Part shown: piece after piece, positions 26,241 to 36,765 of the stretch
Numbering within the stretch: position 1 is the stretch's first letter
Layout of the letters: every line of letters starts with the position of its first letter
NCBI RefSeq assembly: GCF_000355765.4
Contig: NZ_CP021106.3
Coordinates: 2,575,137 to 2,639,136, forward strand
Source of the DNA: Nitrosospira lacus
GTDB lineage: Bacteria > Pseudomonadota > Gammaproteobacteria > Burkholderiales > Nitrosomonadaceae
Length of the DNA: 64,000 bases
Direction: 5' to 3'
Translations under genes and position numbers: made by a program
The notes under the pieces: generated by a model
Database searches by the model: none
Seen by the model: only the letters and a program-made list of their open reading frames with translations
What the model was told of the DNA's origin: nothing

Positions 26241-26727
26241 CGTTTGTATAAACGCGTATGGATATTCCGATCCGCGCTATGCCGCCGTTTCTATTTAAAA
26301 AATAATTTCTAAACAGACCCCGGTTCCTGTATACTCCGCGCTTCGATGAAAAGGCTCTTATGTTTCTTGCCTTTTTTTCGGTTCATCGTTCCTGACCTCT
26401 CTTCGATTTTCAAGTCTCCAACGGAAATTGTGCGGTACCGTGGTTAGCGGCGATGTTTTATGTGTGCGCCAGCGGTACTCTGCCCATTAATCTCCGGCAG
26501 GCATATTCTGTTCGCGCGCGTTAGGGCGCTTCTATAAATTCAAGGTTACAGGCCAGACAGGGCGCGAAGCGGTGGTAATTCGCCACGCGGATGTCTGTCA
26601 AGAAATTTCTGCAGGCTGCATATCAATAATGCAAGCGGCAAAAAATTTTGGGCAATACCAAGCTCATGCCTCAGGGACTTGAAACGTTAGGGGCGCACCA
26701 TATTTTTTCACTTAATGGGAAAACAAC
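26241..26727 (+). promoter_or_regulatory. Long gene-free leader upstream of rhlE
   Basis: There are 487 bases with no gene. A TATACT hexamer at 26334-26339, with TTTCTA about 18 bases upstream, is a possible promoter that would give rhlE an mRNA leader of roughly 380 bases. Long leaders are common for cold-induced RNA helicase genes. Just after ftsH, GCGTTT-GTAT-AAACGC forms a small hairpin. The promoter is weak evidence; the length of the gene-free stretch is certain. Confidence 0.4.
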
Positions 26728-28101
26728 GTGTCTTTTGAAAATCTTAACCTGCATCCGCTTATTCTTAAAGCTGTTATCGACTCCGGCTACACTACACCTA
26801 CCCCCGTTCAGGCACAGGCCATTCCTGAATTGATCGCGGGTCACGATATCATGGCCTCTGCCCAGACCGGCACCGGCAAAACCGCCGCATTCATGTTGCC
26901 GGCACTGCATCGCCTTGCAACGCCTTCCAAAGTACATAGCCGCGGCCCGCGAGTACTCGTGCTAACCCCGACGCGGGAACTTGCGCTTCAGGTATCTGAA
27001 GCTGCTGCCAAATATGGCAAGCATCTGCCTCGCGTCAGAGTCGTGAGCATACTTGGCGGAATGCCGTATCCGCTTCAAAACAAGCTGCTTTCGCAACCGG
27101 TGGATATTCTTGTCGCAACGCCTGGCCGTTTGATTGATCACATTCAGCGCGGCCGCATCGATTTTTCACGCCTGGAAATGCTGGTACTGGATGAAGCCGA
27201 TCGCATGCTCGACATGGGCTTCATCGATGACGTGGAGAGAATTGCCGCGGCCACCCCCGCAACCCGCCAAACCTTGCTGTTCTCCGCCACCCTGGATGGG
27301 GCGATAGACAAGGTTGCGGCACGTCTGCTGAAATCGCCCAAGCGTATTCAGATCGCAACGCAACAGGCACGGCTCGATAACATCGAACAACGGCTGCATT
27401 ATGTCGACGACATTTCGCACAAGAACCGGCTGCTGGATCATCTGCTGCGCGACATCACGTTGAAACAAGCGATTGTTTTCACGGCCACCAAGCGCGACGC
27501 CGATATGCTGGCGGACAACCTTTCCGCTCAGGGGCATGAAGCCGCCGCATTGCACGGTGACATGAATCAGCGCGATCGTACCCGCACGCTGACCAAGCTC
27601 CGTCATGGCGGGCTGCGGGTGCTGGTGGCGACCGACGTCGCTGCACGAGGAATCGACGTGTCCGGCATTACCCATGTGATCAATTTCGATCTACCGAAAT
27701 TTGCCGAAGACTATGTACATCGCATTGGCCGCACCGGCCGCGCGGGCGCATCGGGAATTGCGGTATCGTTCGCTTCAGGCAAGGATGGCGTCAATCTGAA
27801 AAAAATCGAACGCTTTACGGGCCAGCGTATCGATTCTCACGTGATACCCGGGCTGGAGCCGAGATTCAAACCGCGTCCCGCTACTGGCGGCGCCAGGGGC
27901 ACGCCGAGCGTCGCCCACAAACGCAACCGGACCTGGGCAAATGATAACGGACAGGGCACTAACACTAATAATACCAATGGAAACTGGAATAATAGCCGTA
28001 GCCGCTCGTTCAGCGATAATCGGGGAAATACCGCAGGAAATACCCGAAGCCAACCATTTGGAAACAGCGGCGCTCCCAGTCCTTATTTCAGAAGCAAATA
28101 A
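26728..28101 (+). CDS. rhlE: DEAD-box ATP-dependent RNA helicase RhlE
   Basis: The protein has 457 residues, starting at GTG 26728 (SFENLNLHPLILKAV). Motifs in order: Q motif around YTTPTPVQAQAIP, Walker A AQTGTGKTAAF, LTPTRELALQV, TPGRLID, VLDEADRMLDMGF, SAT, and in the second domain TDVAARGIDV and HRIGRTGRAG. From about 390 the tail is disordered and rich in N, G, S and R (TNNTNGNWNNSRSRSF), a typical RNA-binding extension. It unwinds short RNA duplexes in ribosome assembly and RNA decay, especially in the cold. The upstream leader may regulate it. Confidence 0.95.
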   Translation: MSFENLNLHPLILKAVIDSGYTTPTPVQAQAIPELIAGHDIMASAQTGTGKTAAFMLPALHRLATPSKVHSRGPRVLVLTPTRELALQVSEAAAKYGKHLPRVRVVSILGGMPYPLQNKLLSQPVDILVATPGRLIDHIQRGRIDFSRLEMLVLDEADRMLDMGFIDDVERIAAATPATRQTLLFSATLDGAIDKVAARLLKSPKRIQIATQQARLDNIEQRLHYVDDISHKNRLLDHLLRDITLKQAIVFTATKRDADMLADNLSAQGHEAAALHGDMNQRDRTRTLTKLRHGGLRVLVATDVAARGIDVSGITHVINFDLPKFAEDYVHRIGRTGRAGASGIAVSFASGKDGVNLKKIERFTGQRIDSHVIPGLEPRFKPRPATGGARGTPSVAHKRNRTWANDNGQGTNTNNTNGNWNNSRSRSFSDNRGNTAGNTRSQPFGNSGAPSPYFRSK

Positions 28102-28125
28102 GCATTTCTCTTAATGTAGCGGGCT

Positions 28126-28172
28126 CGGAAAATCCGAGCCAGTTGCGAAGGATGGGTGAGGCAAAGCGCAAC
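28126..28172 (+). terminator. Hairpins downstream of rhlE
   Basis: GGCTCGGA-AAA-TCCGAGCC is a perfect 8-bp stem about 25 bases after the rhlE stop. It is followed by a second short inverted repeat, ATGGGT...ACCCAT. No T run follows, so a factor-dependent or bidirectional terminator is the likely reading. Confidence 0.45.
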
Positions 28173-28270
28173 CCATTACAATTGAAACGACGGGTACGGC
28201 GCTCGCCTCCATGCAAAACATCATTTTGAAAAATCGGAAAAAGACCCTGGGAAATCTTTGGGCCTCTTTT

Positions 28271-28657
28271 CTACTCAGGCTGGTTTCGCATGAAATCCGC
28301 TGTCTGATAAAACGCCATGCCAAGCTTTCTGCATAGCTCTTCATCCAGTCCGACATCCACCATCGCGCGGCCCATGCACGCCAACCATTGATCGCGTTCC
28401 GGAATGCCAATCGCGAAAGGCATATGGCGGGTACGCATGCGGGGCTCGCCATATTTCTCGGTATACAGGGATGGTCCGCCCGTAAAGCCGGATAGAAACA
28501 TGAATAGCTTCTGCCGGGAATGAGTCAAATCCTGCGGATGAAGCTTGCGGACACCAAAGTAGTCCGGATCTTCATCCATCAGATCGTAAAAACGGTCCAC
28601 CAGGCGGCGTATAACGGTTTCTCCGCCTATCCGTTCATATGACATTGCTATATGCAT
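28271..28657 (-). CDS. Group II truncated haemoglobin
   Basis: The protein has 128 residues, the usual size. The start MHIAMSYERIGGETVIRRLVDRFYDLM and the segment FMFLSGFTGGPSLYTEKYG mark truncated globin group II (trHbO). RTRHMPFAIG contains the proximal haem-binding histidine, and the Trp at G8 in RDQWLACM is the group II hallmark. Members bind oxygen, nitric oxide or peroxide; for an organism exposed to NO a detoxifying role is plausible but inferred. AAGGAGAG upstream of ATG 28657 supports the start. It lies convergent with rhlE and downstream of the ceramidase-like gene. Confidence 0.93.
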   Translation of the reverse strand: MHIAMSYERIGGETVIRRLVDRFYDLMDEDPDYFGVRKLHPQDLTHSRQKLFMFLSGFTGGPSLYTEKYGEPRMRTRHMPFAIGIPERDQWLACMGRAMVDVGLDEELCRKLGMAFYQTADFMRNQPE

Positions 28658-28722
28658 CAGACTCTCCTTGATTGTTCATCTCCGGTACTACAACACAATG
28701 ACCAAGTGACGTAGAAACCGGA

Positions 28723-29511
28723 TCACTCCATACTATGCGGCAATGGCCTGCGTTTTGTCAGCATACGCAATATCCAATAAATAGCCAGTGCGGCAACCAC
28801 ATGCTTCGCCGTATGACCGCTTATCACATGTCCCAGGTCATAAATCTGGCGGTCTCCGATCTCCGCCAATTTGGCAAGACCATACAACGCAAGTGCCATG
28901 TACACATCAGTTCCGCGGGTATATCGCGAGGGGAAAAAGATACCGAGCAGAATAACGGCCAGCAATGAATAGAACTGCACAACGATATAAAAGTTCAGAT
29001 TACCGGCGCCACGCTGCTCGCTCCAGTTCCAGTGCATCACACTTCCGGCCCCCATCGCAATCAATACGGGCAACAGCGGCACCCCCACTCTTGGACCGAT
29101 GCGCTCATTCAACGTCGCGGCGAGCAGCGCCATCACACCCATCGCTATTGGCAGTCGATCCCAAACCAGCCGGTTATTGTCCGGAGCAAGATGATAGTAG
29201 ATTGAACCTATGCACGCCATCGTCACACTCGCGAACAGAACAAGATAAGGCCAGCGCTCGGATGGCTCGATAAATACTTTCGAAGCAATTGATCCGTGCA
29301 CGTTCAGTAGAAACATCAGACCTGCTATCCCGACAAACAGAAAGATAATATTGGAAGCAACGTTAAAAAAATTCGAAATACCGAAATAAGTACGCTGGTC
29401 CGCAAACTGATGATATTCCACAGGCTGGGAAATCGGTGGAGCAATTGCGGCGACCAGCAACATACCTGCCGAAAGAATGCCTAGTATCCACAGCCTGCGC
29501 CTATTACCCAT
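28723..29511 (-). CDS. Ceramidase-like (alkaline phytoceramidase, CREST superfamily) membrane protein
   Basis: The protein has 262 residues with about seven membrane helices. Motifs diagnostic for the CREST superfamily are SIYYHLAPDNNRLVWDRLPIA (zinc-ligand histidine and conserved Asp) and, near the C-terminus, SGHTAKHVVAALAIYW, with the paired histidines. Eukaryotic relatives hydrolyse ceramide. Bacteria with this family generally lack sphingolipids, so the substrate is probably another amide-linked lipid. It lies 30 bases downstream of radA on the same strand, with the globin gene following. Confidence 0.82.
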   Translation of the reverse strand: MGNRRRLWILGILSAGMLLVAAIAPPISQPVEYHQFADQRTYFGISNFFNVASNIIFLFVGIAGLMFLLNVHGSIASKVFIEPSERWPYLVLFASVTMACIGSIYYHLAPDNNRLVWDRLPIAMGVMALLAATLNERIGPRVGVPLLPVLIAMGAGSVMHWNWSEQRGAGNLNFYIVVQFYSLLAVILLGIFFPSRYTRGTDVYMALALYGLAKLAEIGDRQIYDLGHVISGHTAKHVVAALAIYWILRMLTKRRPLPHSME

Positions 29512-29541
29512 TTATTTATCATTCACTACTTATCTGTCACT

Positions 29542-30897
29542 TTAGCGCATGTTTGCAACGGCTTCTTCCACCCGCTCCACCACAATGATCTCCATGCCGG
29601 GAAGCATCTGTTTCGGCTTATTCGCCTTTGGAATAATGGCCTGCGTAAACCCCAGCTTGGCTGCTTCTTTCAACCGTTCCTGGCCGCGCTGGACGGGGCG
29701 CACTTCCCCCGCCAGCCCGATTTCACCAAACACCACCATTTTTTCGGGCAAGGGTTTGTTCTTGAGCGAGGAAACAATAGCGAGCAACACTGCCAGATCC
29801 GCGCCCGGCTCGGTAATCTTCACTCCACCCACCGCATTGACGAACACATCCTGATCAAAACATGCGATCCCGGCATGACGATGCAGTACAGCCAGCAGCA
29901 TCGCCAACCGGTTTTGTTCCAGCCCGACGCTTAGCCGCCGGGGATTGGGCGCGTGCGCCTCATCCACCAAGGCCTGAATTTCCACCAGTAGCGGGCGTGT
30001 GCCTTCCTGGGTCACCATCACGCAGGAACCCGGTACCTGTCCGCCATGGTGAGAAAGAAACAGCGCTGAAGGATTGTTCACTTCGCGCAAGCCTTTTTCG
30101 CTCATGGCAAATACGCCCAGCTCGTTCACCGCGCCAAAGCGGTTCTTGAAAGCCCGGATCAGGCGAAAACTGGAATGCGTATCGCCTTCGAAATAGAGCA
30201 CCGTATCCACCATGTGCTCCAGCACGCGCGGCCCGGCCAGCGCGCCTTCCTTGGTCACATGCCCTACGAGAATAATGCATGTGCCGCTGGCCTTGGCCAG
30301 CCGCGTCAATTGCGCGGCGCACTCGCGCACCTGCGCGACCGAACCGGGTGCGGATTGCAGCGCGTCGGAATATACTGTCTGGATCGAGTCGATGACCGCT
30401 ATGTCGGGTTTGCGTGAAGCAAGCACCGCCTGGATTCTCTCCAGCCGGATTTCCGCCAGCAAATGCACAGACCTTGCATCCAGCGCCAGGCGTTTTGCCC
30501 GCAGGGCGACCTGCCGCGCCGATTCCTCGCCGCTCACATACAGCACATTGCGCGCGGCGGACATATGACACAACGCTTGCAGCAGCAGGGTGGATTTTCC
30601 GATGCCGGGATCGCCGCCCAGCAATACCACACCCCCATGCACCAGTCCACCGCCCAGCACCCGGTCGAACTCCGCCACCCCGGTGGAATAGCGTGGCTCA
30701 TCGCCCGCCTCCACTTCGCTCAAATTCTGCACTTCGCCCGTTTCGGATACGGGAGTAAAGCGCGATACGGCTTTCTCGGCGATCGCCTCGACCAGTGTGT
30801 TCCATGCTTGGCAATGTGGGCATTGACCCTGCCATTTCGGAGTCTGGCCGCCGCACTCGGTGCAGGAATAAATGGATTTTGGTTTAGCCATTTTCAA
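29542..30897 (-). CDS. radA: DNA repair protein RadA/Sms
   Basis: The protein has 451 residues, as usual. An N-terminal C4 zinc finger (CTECGGQTPKWQGQCPHC) leads into a RecA-like ATPase with Walker A GGDPGIGKST and Walker B, then the RadA-specific KNRFG motif (AFKNRFGAVNELG). The C-terminal Lon-like domain (about 270-451) contains GGVKITEPGADLAVLLAI and FGEIGLAGEVRPV. RadA promotes branch migration in recombinational repair. It is transcribed toward the ceramidase-like and globin genes; whether they form one operon is uncertain. Confidence 0.97.
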   Translation of the reverse strand: MKMAKPKSIYSCTECGGQTPKWQGQCPHCQAWNTLVEAIAEKAVSRFTPVSETGEVQNLSEVEAGDEPRYSTGVAEFDRVLGGGLVHGGVVLLGGDPGIGKSTLLLQALCHMSAARNVLYVSGEESARQVALRAKRLALDARSVHLLAEIRLERIQAVLASRKPDIAVIDSIQTVYSDALQSAPGSVAQVRECAAQLTRLAKASGTCIILVGHVTKEGALAGPRVLEHMVDTVLYFEGDTHSSFRLIRAFKNRFGAVNELGVFAMSEKGLREVNNPSALFLSHHGGQVPGSCVMVTQEGTRPLLVEIQALVDEAHAPNPRRLSVGLEQNRLAMLLAVLHRHAGIACFDQDVFVNAVGGVKITEPGADLAVLLAIVSSLKNKPLPEKMVVFGEIGLAGEVRPVQRGQERLKEAAKLGFTQAIIPKANKPKQMLPGMEIIVVERVEEAVANMR

Positions 30898-31357
30898 GAA
30901 AATAAAACGTTATATTCCATATAGCTGTCAATCCCCCAGATAAATACATCATCCGTTTCTGCGGCAACGGCACGATAGTGCACGTCAACTCTGGCGAGCC
31001 AGGCTTTTCCAGCCTTTTTGAGCGGCAAGGATGGGTGGGAAGGATTCTGTTATAAAAGTGGGAAGCTCTTGTTTGCAAACTCACGGATCGCTGTAGGCAA
31101 TTGTTGAGAGCAGCACTGGAAATAGGTGGATGTGAAATGCTTCAAGATATATAAAGCATAGCCGATTGTCCATCCCAGTGTTCAGCCAGTCCTTGCCAAG
31201 TTTTAATATGGATGAGTTCTTTTGGATTAAAAGTAATGGAAAATATAATTTCGTTTATGCTATAAACAATCATAAGCATGTCGTTGGCGAGTATGTGGAT
31301 ATATGCTCGCAATCTCTTTTCTAGCTACTTTAAGGCGAATGCGTGGAGAATAGAACT
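30898..31357. other. Intergenic region between radA and the divergent lipoprotein gene
   Basis: About 460 bases carrying the promoters of radA (minus) and the lipoprotein (plus). A 66-codon minus-strand frame overlapping the radA start has no family or good start signal, and I set it aside. The right half is AT-rich. Confidence 0.5.
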
Positions 31358-32032
31358 ATGATTAATATTCTTAAAATTCTGACCGTGGGCGCAGTTTCCA
31401 TCGCATTGCTGACAGGGTGCTCGACCACCCACAAAGCTACCCAGTCTGCAAGAACGCCCATCGAACAATTACTCATCAGCGAAGCTGCGATACGGAGTGC
31501 CTCACCTACGCCTGAGCGCCCCTTGCCTATTCCCAAGGGCGCGAACGTCATACTTACCACATCGGGATTGAACACGGATCAAGTTATCCTGCAGCAAGTT
31601 TTGACAGGCTGGTTGGGGCAACAGGGTTACCTGGTTGTTCAGAAGGACGATAAAAATGCGACACATCGCATTGATGTGATTATAGGATCGTTGGGCACCG
31701 AGTTATCCGGAACATTCATCGGCATGCCCCCGATCCAGAGTACACTCATTCCTTTTTCGTTACCGGAATTAGCGTTCTATAAATCTCAATACCAGACCGG
31801 GTACGCAAAATTCTATATGAATATTTTTGAAATGCCGTCGGGCAAATTTGTAGGGTCAACCTCTCCTTTTCTAGCCGACGCTTATTATAATGATTATACG
31901 ATTTTTTTTATATTTGCATTTACCTCGACCGATCTCACCTCGCCGCCAGAACTGGGCTCTCTCTATCGCAAGCCGCTTAATCCGCCACCTTCTCAAAATG
32001 AATATGAAACGAAACCCAGGACCGTAAAATAA
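31358..32032 (+). CDS. Lipoprotein of unknown function (DUF6655-like)
   Basis: The start is ATG 31358 (MINILKILTVGAVSIALL), with GGAG nine bases upstream; the GTG at 31343 lies inside that ribosome binding site. The signal peptide ends in the lipobox LLTGC, so the protein is lipidated. The mature 200 residues contain TPIEQLLISEAA, close to the start of a family of small lipoproteins annotated DUF6655, and GANVILTTSGLNTDQVILQQVL. It has no enzymatic motif I can identify. Base composition here is visibly more AT-rich than in its neighbours, which could indicate acquisition. Confidence 0.7.
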   Translation: MINILKILTVGAVSIALLTGCSTTHKATQSARTPIEQLLISEAAIRSASPTPERPLPIPKGANVILTTSGLNTDQVILQQVLTGWLGQQGYLVVQKDDKNATHRIDVIIGSLGTELSGTFIGMPPIQSTLIPFSLPELAFYKSQYQTGYAKFYMNIFEMPSGKFVGSTSPFLADAYYNDYTIFFIFAFTSTDLTSPPELGSLYRKPLNPPPSQNEYETKPRTVK

Positions 32033-32242
32033 CGGTATGAGACTGCTTCAGTCTAAGTTCGAGTTAAAAATGGGGGCAATTGTACAATCCGGGCCGTGGG
32101 GGCTCCCCCACAAGATAAGAATCAAATGATACAAAAATTTTCTAGAAATCATGGGCCTGGAGTGACAAATAAGCAATCAACTATGGGGATCTGGGCTTAA
32201 ATCAATAAAGCCGGAAGACATGAACAGGCAGCTTAAAGGATG

Positions 32243-33676
32243 TCACCCTGATCCTGCTTTTCTTCCTGCTTCCCATTCCACCACTACGCCAGGTTCCCCT
32301 GCCACCGCCTGAAAACCGCAATCCACGCCGATTCCCGGCACACATGCTAGCTGTTCTCCGATGAAGATCAACGGCAGCACTTCACGTTCCCACGGTGGGA
32401 GCGACGCTTCCCGAAGAAGATTCTTGAGGCTGCGGCGCGGACGCTTAAAATCCGGACGCAGCCGTTCGCCTCCCCGGCGCATACGAACAGTAACAGGGCT
32501 TTCCATCAGCTTCTGAAGATTGATTCCAGCACCCTTGCAGCGCGTGAATTTGACGGTACCGCCCAGGCCAGCGAGGGTAAGCTGCTTTTCTCCGTTCCAT
32601 GCCACCTGCCATTCCACGCCCAGAAACGAATCGACATTGCGCACGTGAACCATTCCCCTGAAACAGCGCACCTCCGTATTCCCAAAAATGATATGCAGTT
32701 TTGAATCCGCACTTGAGGACCGCAGCTGCCGCAAAATCTCCTCCAGTTTTGCTGTGCTGGGCAGTATGACGCCCTGCTGCGCCAAAGCGTAGCGCAGCAG
32801 ATTTCTGGCGCGGGGAAAACTCAATTCCCGTAAATCCCCTACTTGAAGTTTTCCGGGGATGATACAGTTGTTGCTATCGGCTTCAGCCAGCTCATCGAGC
32901 AAATCCGCTGCTTCCGCCATATGCCGGCTTGCGCGCGAAAATGTCGCGCGATAGGAAGGAAAACGCTTTTCCAGCAGCGGAAAAAATTCATGGCGCAGGA
33001 AATTGCGATCGAAAGCAATGTTGTCGTTGCTTTCATCGATGATCCACCGCAATGCATTTCTCGTGGCGTAATCCTCGATTTCGCGCCGTGACACATCGAG
33101 TATTGGCCGCAATATCTGTGGCCCATAATCCGACATGCCAGCGCCGGTTCCTGACACTCGTTTCCCGGTTTTCGATGCGTTATGTTTTATTGCGCACGCG
33201 GAATTCCTTACTACCGGCATCGCCCCCAGCCCCTTCACACCGGCCCCTCGCAACAATTGCAGCAGCAGCGTTTCCGCCTGATCGTCCAGATGCTGGGCTA
33301 ATACCACATAATTGGCCTTTTGTTTAGCGAATACCCGATAGCGCACATCGCGGGCAGCCGCCTCCAAGCTGACACCGGATTCCCAATTGACCTTTACCTT
33401 GGCGATTTTGAGAGGAATACCTCTGGATCGGCATAAGTCACGGCAGAATTTGCTCCACTTAAGCGCATTAGCACTGATGCCGTGGTTGACGTGGACGGCG
33501 GAGAGTGAAAACCGCAAGCTGACCGATAATGGAATGAGCAAATCCAGCAGCACAACCGAATCCACCCCGCCGCTCAACGCGGCAACGAGATGATCGCCAC
33601 GCCGAATCTGCTCACGCAACACATTCTCGGCCTTGCTGGAGATGCTACTTGACCTTAGCTTCCTTGAACTTGCCAT
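32243..33676 (-). CDS. tilS: tRNA(Ile)-lysidine synthase TilS
   Basis: The protein has 477 residues. The PP-loop ATP pyrophosphatase motif [15 protein letters not shown] lies at about 33-47. [21 protein letters not shown] and [15 protein letters not shown] are the other TilS signatures, and the C-terminal TilS substrate-binding domain holds [22 protein letters not shown]. The enzyme converts C34 of tRNA-Ile(CAU) to lysidine so it reads AUA; it is essential. The chosen start overlaps the end of accA by 32 bases, suggesting translational coupling. A later start near the GTG at about 33622 is possible. Confidence 0.96.
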   Translation of the reverse strand: MASSRKLRSSSISSKAENVLREQIRRGDHLVAALSGGVDSVVLLDLLIPLSVSLRFSLSAVHVNHGISANALKWSKFCRDLCRSRGIPLKIAKVKVNWESGVSLEAAARDVRYRVFAKQKANYVVLAQHLDDQAETLLLQLLRGAGVKGLGAMPVVRNSACAIKHNASKTGKRVSGTGAGMSDYGPQILRPILDVSRREIEDYATRNALRWIIDESNDNIAFDRNFLRHEFFPLLEKRFPSYRATFSRASRHMAEAADLLDELAEADSNNCIIPGKLQVGDLRELSFPRARNLLRYALAQQGVILPSTAKLEEILRQLRSSSADSKLHIIFGNTEVRCFRGMVHVRNVDSFLGVEWQVAWNGEKQLTLAGLGGTVKFTRCKGAGINLQKLMESPVTVRMRRGGERLRPDFKRPRRSLKNLLREASLPPWEREVLPLIFIGEQLACVPGIGVDCGFQAVAGEPGVVVEWEAGRKAGSG

Positions 33677-34613
33677 ATCCCATCAGCCGCTCAAAGCGTT
33701 TCTCCAACAACTGCTCTGTCGTGTAGCCCTGAAAGTGGCGGAGCGATTCCTGCAACGATTTCCTCATGGATTGCATGATGGCGAGGTAATCGCGATGGGC
33801 TCCGCCAGGCGGCTCGCTGATAATCTTGTCGATCAGCCCCATGGTTTTGAGCCGATGGGCAGTAATACCCATGATCTCGGCGGCTTCCGGCGCCTTGTCC
33901 GCGCTTTTCCACAGGATGGAGGCGCAGCCTTCGGGGGAAATGACAGAATAGGTTGCGTATTGCAGCATCTGCACGACATCGCCCACCGCCACCGCCAGTG
34001 CCCCGCCGGAACCGCCCTCGCCGATGATGGTGCAGATCACCGGCACCTTAAGTTCCGCCAGCACATAGAGATTCCTGCCAATGGCTTCCGACTGGCCGCG
34101 TTCCTCAGCACCGATGCCAGGGTACGCACCTGGCGTGTCGATAAAGGTAAGCAGCGGCACAGAAAATTTTTCCGCTAGACGCATCAATCTCAGCGCCTTG
34201 CGATAGCCCTCGGGCCTCGGCATGCCGAAATTACGATGAATTTTTTCCTTGGTATCACGGCCCTTCTGGTGACCGATGATCATGACCGTCTCACCCATGA
34301 ATCGTGCCAATCCGCCAATGATGGCCTGATCATCGGCGAAATTCCGGTCACCGTGAAGCTCCTCGAAATCAGTGAACAGATGCTGAATATAGTCGAGCGT
34401 GTAGGGGCGTTGCGGATGTCGCGCAACCTGCGAAATTTGCCATGGCGTGAGCTTGGCATAGATACCGTTGGTAAGCGACTGGCTCTTCTTCTGCAGCCGC
34501 AGGATTTCTGCCGAAATATCCACCGCTGAATCGTCCTGAGCAAAACGCAGCTCCTCGATTTTTGCTTCAAGCTCGGCGATGGGCTGCTCGAAATCCAGGA
34601 AGGTAATTTTCAT
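33645..34613 (-). CDS. accA: Acetyl-CoA carboxylase carboxyltransferase subunit alpha
   Basis: The 322-residue protein begins [22 protein letters not shown], the helical AccA leader, and continues with [72 protein letters not shown] and [10 protein letters not shown], the crotonase-fold oxyanion region. With AccD it transfers carboxyl from biotin to acetyl-CoA for fatty acid synthesis. It is the first gene of a two-gene unit with tilS. The divergent ybiT gene leaves a 339-base spacer that must hold both promoters. Confidence 0.98.
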   Translation of the reverse strand: MKITFLDFEQPIAELEAKIEELRFAQDDSAVDISAEILRLQKKSQSLTNGIYAKLTPWQISQVARHPQRPYTLDYIQHLFTDFEELHGDRNFADDQAIIGGLARFMGETVMIIGHQKGRDTKEKIHRNFGMPRPEGYRKALRLMRLAEKFSVPLLTFIDTPGAYPGIGAEERGQSEAIGRNLYVLAELKVPVICTIIGEGGSGGALAVAVGDVVQMLQYATYSVISPEGCASILWKSADKAPEAAEIMGITAHRLKTMGLIDKIISEPPGGAHRDYLAIMQSMRKSLQESLRHFQGYTTEQLLEKRFERLMGYGKFKEAKVK

Positions 34614-34952
34614 CCTAAATCCGGCAATTTGACGGGAAAGTCTTGTAAATCATAGCAGCGAGCTTGAAAAATGAATGAAAAATGAGTGGTCAACTGTCGG
34701 ATTCAGGACAACGGAACATGAGTGTAATTTTGAAACCGCAATGATACAGGATCACGGGCGACCCTAGGAATCTCTGAATATGTCCTCAATGGGGCACAAT
34801 GCTGGCAACTCGGGAAGTTACGGAGCAACCGGCGGATCATAGTCAGTCCGCTCGTGGAGCGCTCCGGCAGTGAGTTGGAACGATGTTCGGAATTCACTGT
34901 AAAAACGTATAAAATAGGCAGTTTTTTTCCATCTTCTTTCAGGAAATACGCT

Positions 34953-36557
34953 TTGATCACCACCGCCAATATCACCATGCAGTTCGGGGCCAGGCCCCTG
35001 TTCGAAAATGTCTCCGTCAAATTCGGCGACGGCAACCGCTACGGCCTGATCGGAGCCAACGGCTCCGGCAAATCCACTTTCATGAAAATCCTCGGCGGCG
35101 ATCTGGAGCCTACTTCCGGCAATGTCAGCGTTGATGCGGGCGAACGGGTGGGCAAATTGCGCCAGGATCAGTTTGCCTTCGAGAATTGCCCGGTGATTGA
35201 TACCGTAATGATGGGACATGAGGAGTTGTGGCGCGTAAAGGAGGAGCGCGACGCGATTTATGCCAATCCTGACGCCAGCGAGGACGACTACATGCATGCC
35301 GCCGAACTTGAGGCACGCTTCGCCGAACTGGACGGCTATTCCGCCGAAGCGCGGGCAGGAGAATTGCTATTGGGCGTGGATATTCCGCTGACACAGCATG
35401 CGGGACTGATGAGCGCCATAGCGCCCGGCTTCAAGCTGCGTGTGCTGCTGGCGCAAGCGCTGTTTGCAAATCCCGAAATTCTGCTGCTGGATGAACCCAC
35501 CAATAATCTGGACATCAACACCATCCGCTGGCTTGAAGATATCATCAACGCGAGCAGGAGCACTATAGTCATCATTTCACACGATCGCCACTTCCTGAAC
35601 AGTGTCTGCACTCACATGGCGGATCTGGATTACGGCGAAATCCGTATTTATCCCGGCAATTACGACGACTACATGACTGCGTCCACCCAGGTACGGGAGC
35701 GCATGCTGGCTGATAACGCCAAGAAGAAAACCCAGATTGCAGAATTGCAGTCGTTTGTCAGCCGTTTTTCCGCGAATGCCTCCAAGGCGCGCCAGGCCAC
35801 CAGCCGCGCACGCCAGATCGAGAAAATAAAACTGGAGGACGTAAAACCTTCCAGCCGCCAATATCCCTACATCCGCTTTGAAATGGACGAGCGCGAAAAA
35901 CTGCATCGCTTGGCGGTATCGGTGCAAAGCATCAGCAAGCATTTCCCCGGCATGGAAAAACCGCTGCTGAAAAAATTCAGCCTCAATGTCGAAGCAGGCG
36001 AGAAAATTGCCATCATCGGTCCCAACGGCATCGGCAAAACCACGCTGCTGCGGTGCTTGGCCGGCGATCTGGCGCCCGATGCGGGAGAGGTAAAATGGGC
36101 AGAAAAAGCGCGCCCCGGTTATTTTGCCCAGGATCACGCCAGTGATTTTGAGGCGGACATGTCGCTCACCGACTGGATGACACAGTGGCGGCGCGAGCAC
36201 GACGACGATCAGACCGTGCGCAGCGTTCTCGGCAGGCTGCTGTTCTCCGGCGATGAAGTAAAAAAGCCGGTTAAAGTCATCTCCGGCGGCGAGGAAGGAC
36301 GCATGCTGTTCGGCAAGCTCATGCTGCAAAGGAACAATGTTCTACTCATGGACGAACCGACCAATCATCTCGATATGGAATCCATCGAATCCCTGAACAG
36401 TGCACTAGAGAAATATACGGGAACGCTGATTTTCGTTTCCCATGACCGGGAGTTTGTATCCTCCCTGGCCACCCACATCATTGAAATGAAGCCGGATGGG
36501 ATCAGCGACTTCAAGGGGAGCTATGAAGACTATCTGTTGGGCCAAGGGGTGGTATGA
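34953..36557 (+). CDS. ybiT: ABC-F family ATPase YbiT
   Basis: The start is TTG 34953 ([17 protein letters not shown]), eight bases after AGGAAA. The longer frame from 34854 adds a leader with no similarity to the family. The 534-residue product has two ABC cassettes: Walker [10 protein letters not shown] and GPNGIGKTT, Walker [12 protein letters not shown] and [11 protein letters not shown]. The linker lies between, with charged helices ([17 protein letters not shown]). The first signature is degenerate (APGFKLRV), as is typical for YbiT, while the second is [12 protein letters not shown] proteins have no membrane part and act on the ribosome E site. It stands alone, followed by a dispersed repeat. 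Confidence 0.95.
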   Translation: MITTANITMQFGARPLFENVSVKFGDGNRYGLIGANGSGKSTFMKILGGDLEPTSGNVSVDAGERVGKLRQDQFAFENCPVIDTVMMGHEELWRVKEERDAIYANPDASEDDYMHAAELEARFAELDGYSAEARAGELLLGVDIPLTQHAGLMSAIAPGFKLRVLLAQALFANPEILLLDEPTNNLDINTIRWLEDIINASRSTIVIISHDRHFLNSVCTHMADLDYGEIRIYPGNYDDYMTASTQVRERMLADNAKKKTQIAELQSFVSRFSANASKARQATSRARQIEKIKLEDVKPSSRQYPYIRFEMDEREKLHRLAVSVQSISKHFPGMEKPLLKKFSLNVEAGEKIAIIGPNGIGKTTLLRCLAGDLAPDAGEVKWAEKARPGYFAQDHASDFEADMSLTDWMTQWRREHDDDQTVRSVLGRLLFSGDEVKKPVKVISGGEEGRMLFGKLMLQRNNVLLMDEPTNHLDMESIESLNSALEKYTGTLIFVSHDREFVSSLATHIIEMKPDGISDFKGSYEDYLLGQGVV

Positions 36558-36589
36558 GCAATTTCTCTAATTTATCCACCTTATCCACC

Positions 36590-36740
36590 GAGAAAATACC
36601 GTAAATTTCGTCATTCCCGGTCTGGCCCGGAATCCAGTCTAAACCGGCAATGACGTGCTTTGAACGCTACTGAATACCGGTTTCCGCCGGTATGACATTC
36701 TACTTTCCACCATTCCCGCGAAAGCGGGAACCCATCCGTT
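36590..36740 (+). repeat. Dispersed CGTCATTCC-type intergenic repeat, copy B
   Basis: The unit reads AATTTCGTCATTCCCGG, then CCCGGAATCCAG, then ACCGG-(TTT)-CCGCCGGTATGAC, about 95 bp. It is followed by a hairpin, CCCGC-GAAA-GCGGG. It lies between ybiT and ampD, and may serve as a terminator for both convergent transcripts. Same family as 11502, 52131 and 53231. Confidence 0.75.
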
Positions 36741-36765
36741 CGCTCTGTACCGTTTACTCATCGAA

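Noticed and set aside
26648-26833. 61-codon frame overlapping the rhlE start as a possible leader peptide
   Set aside because: It runs into the rhlE frame from another phase without a ribosome binding site or a regulatory peptide pattern.
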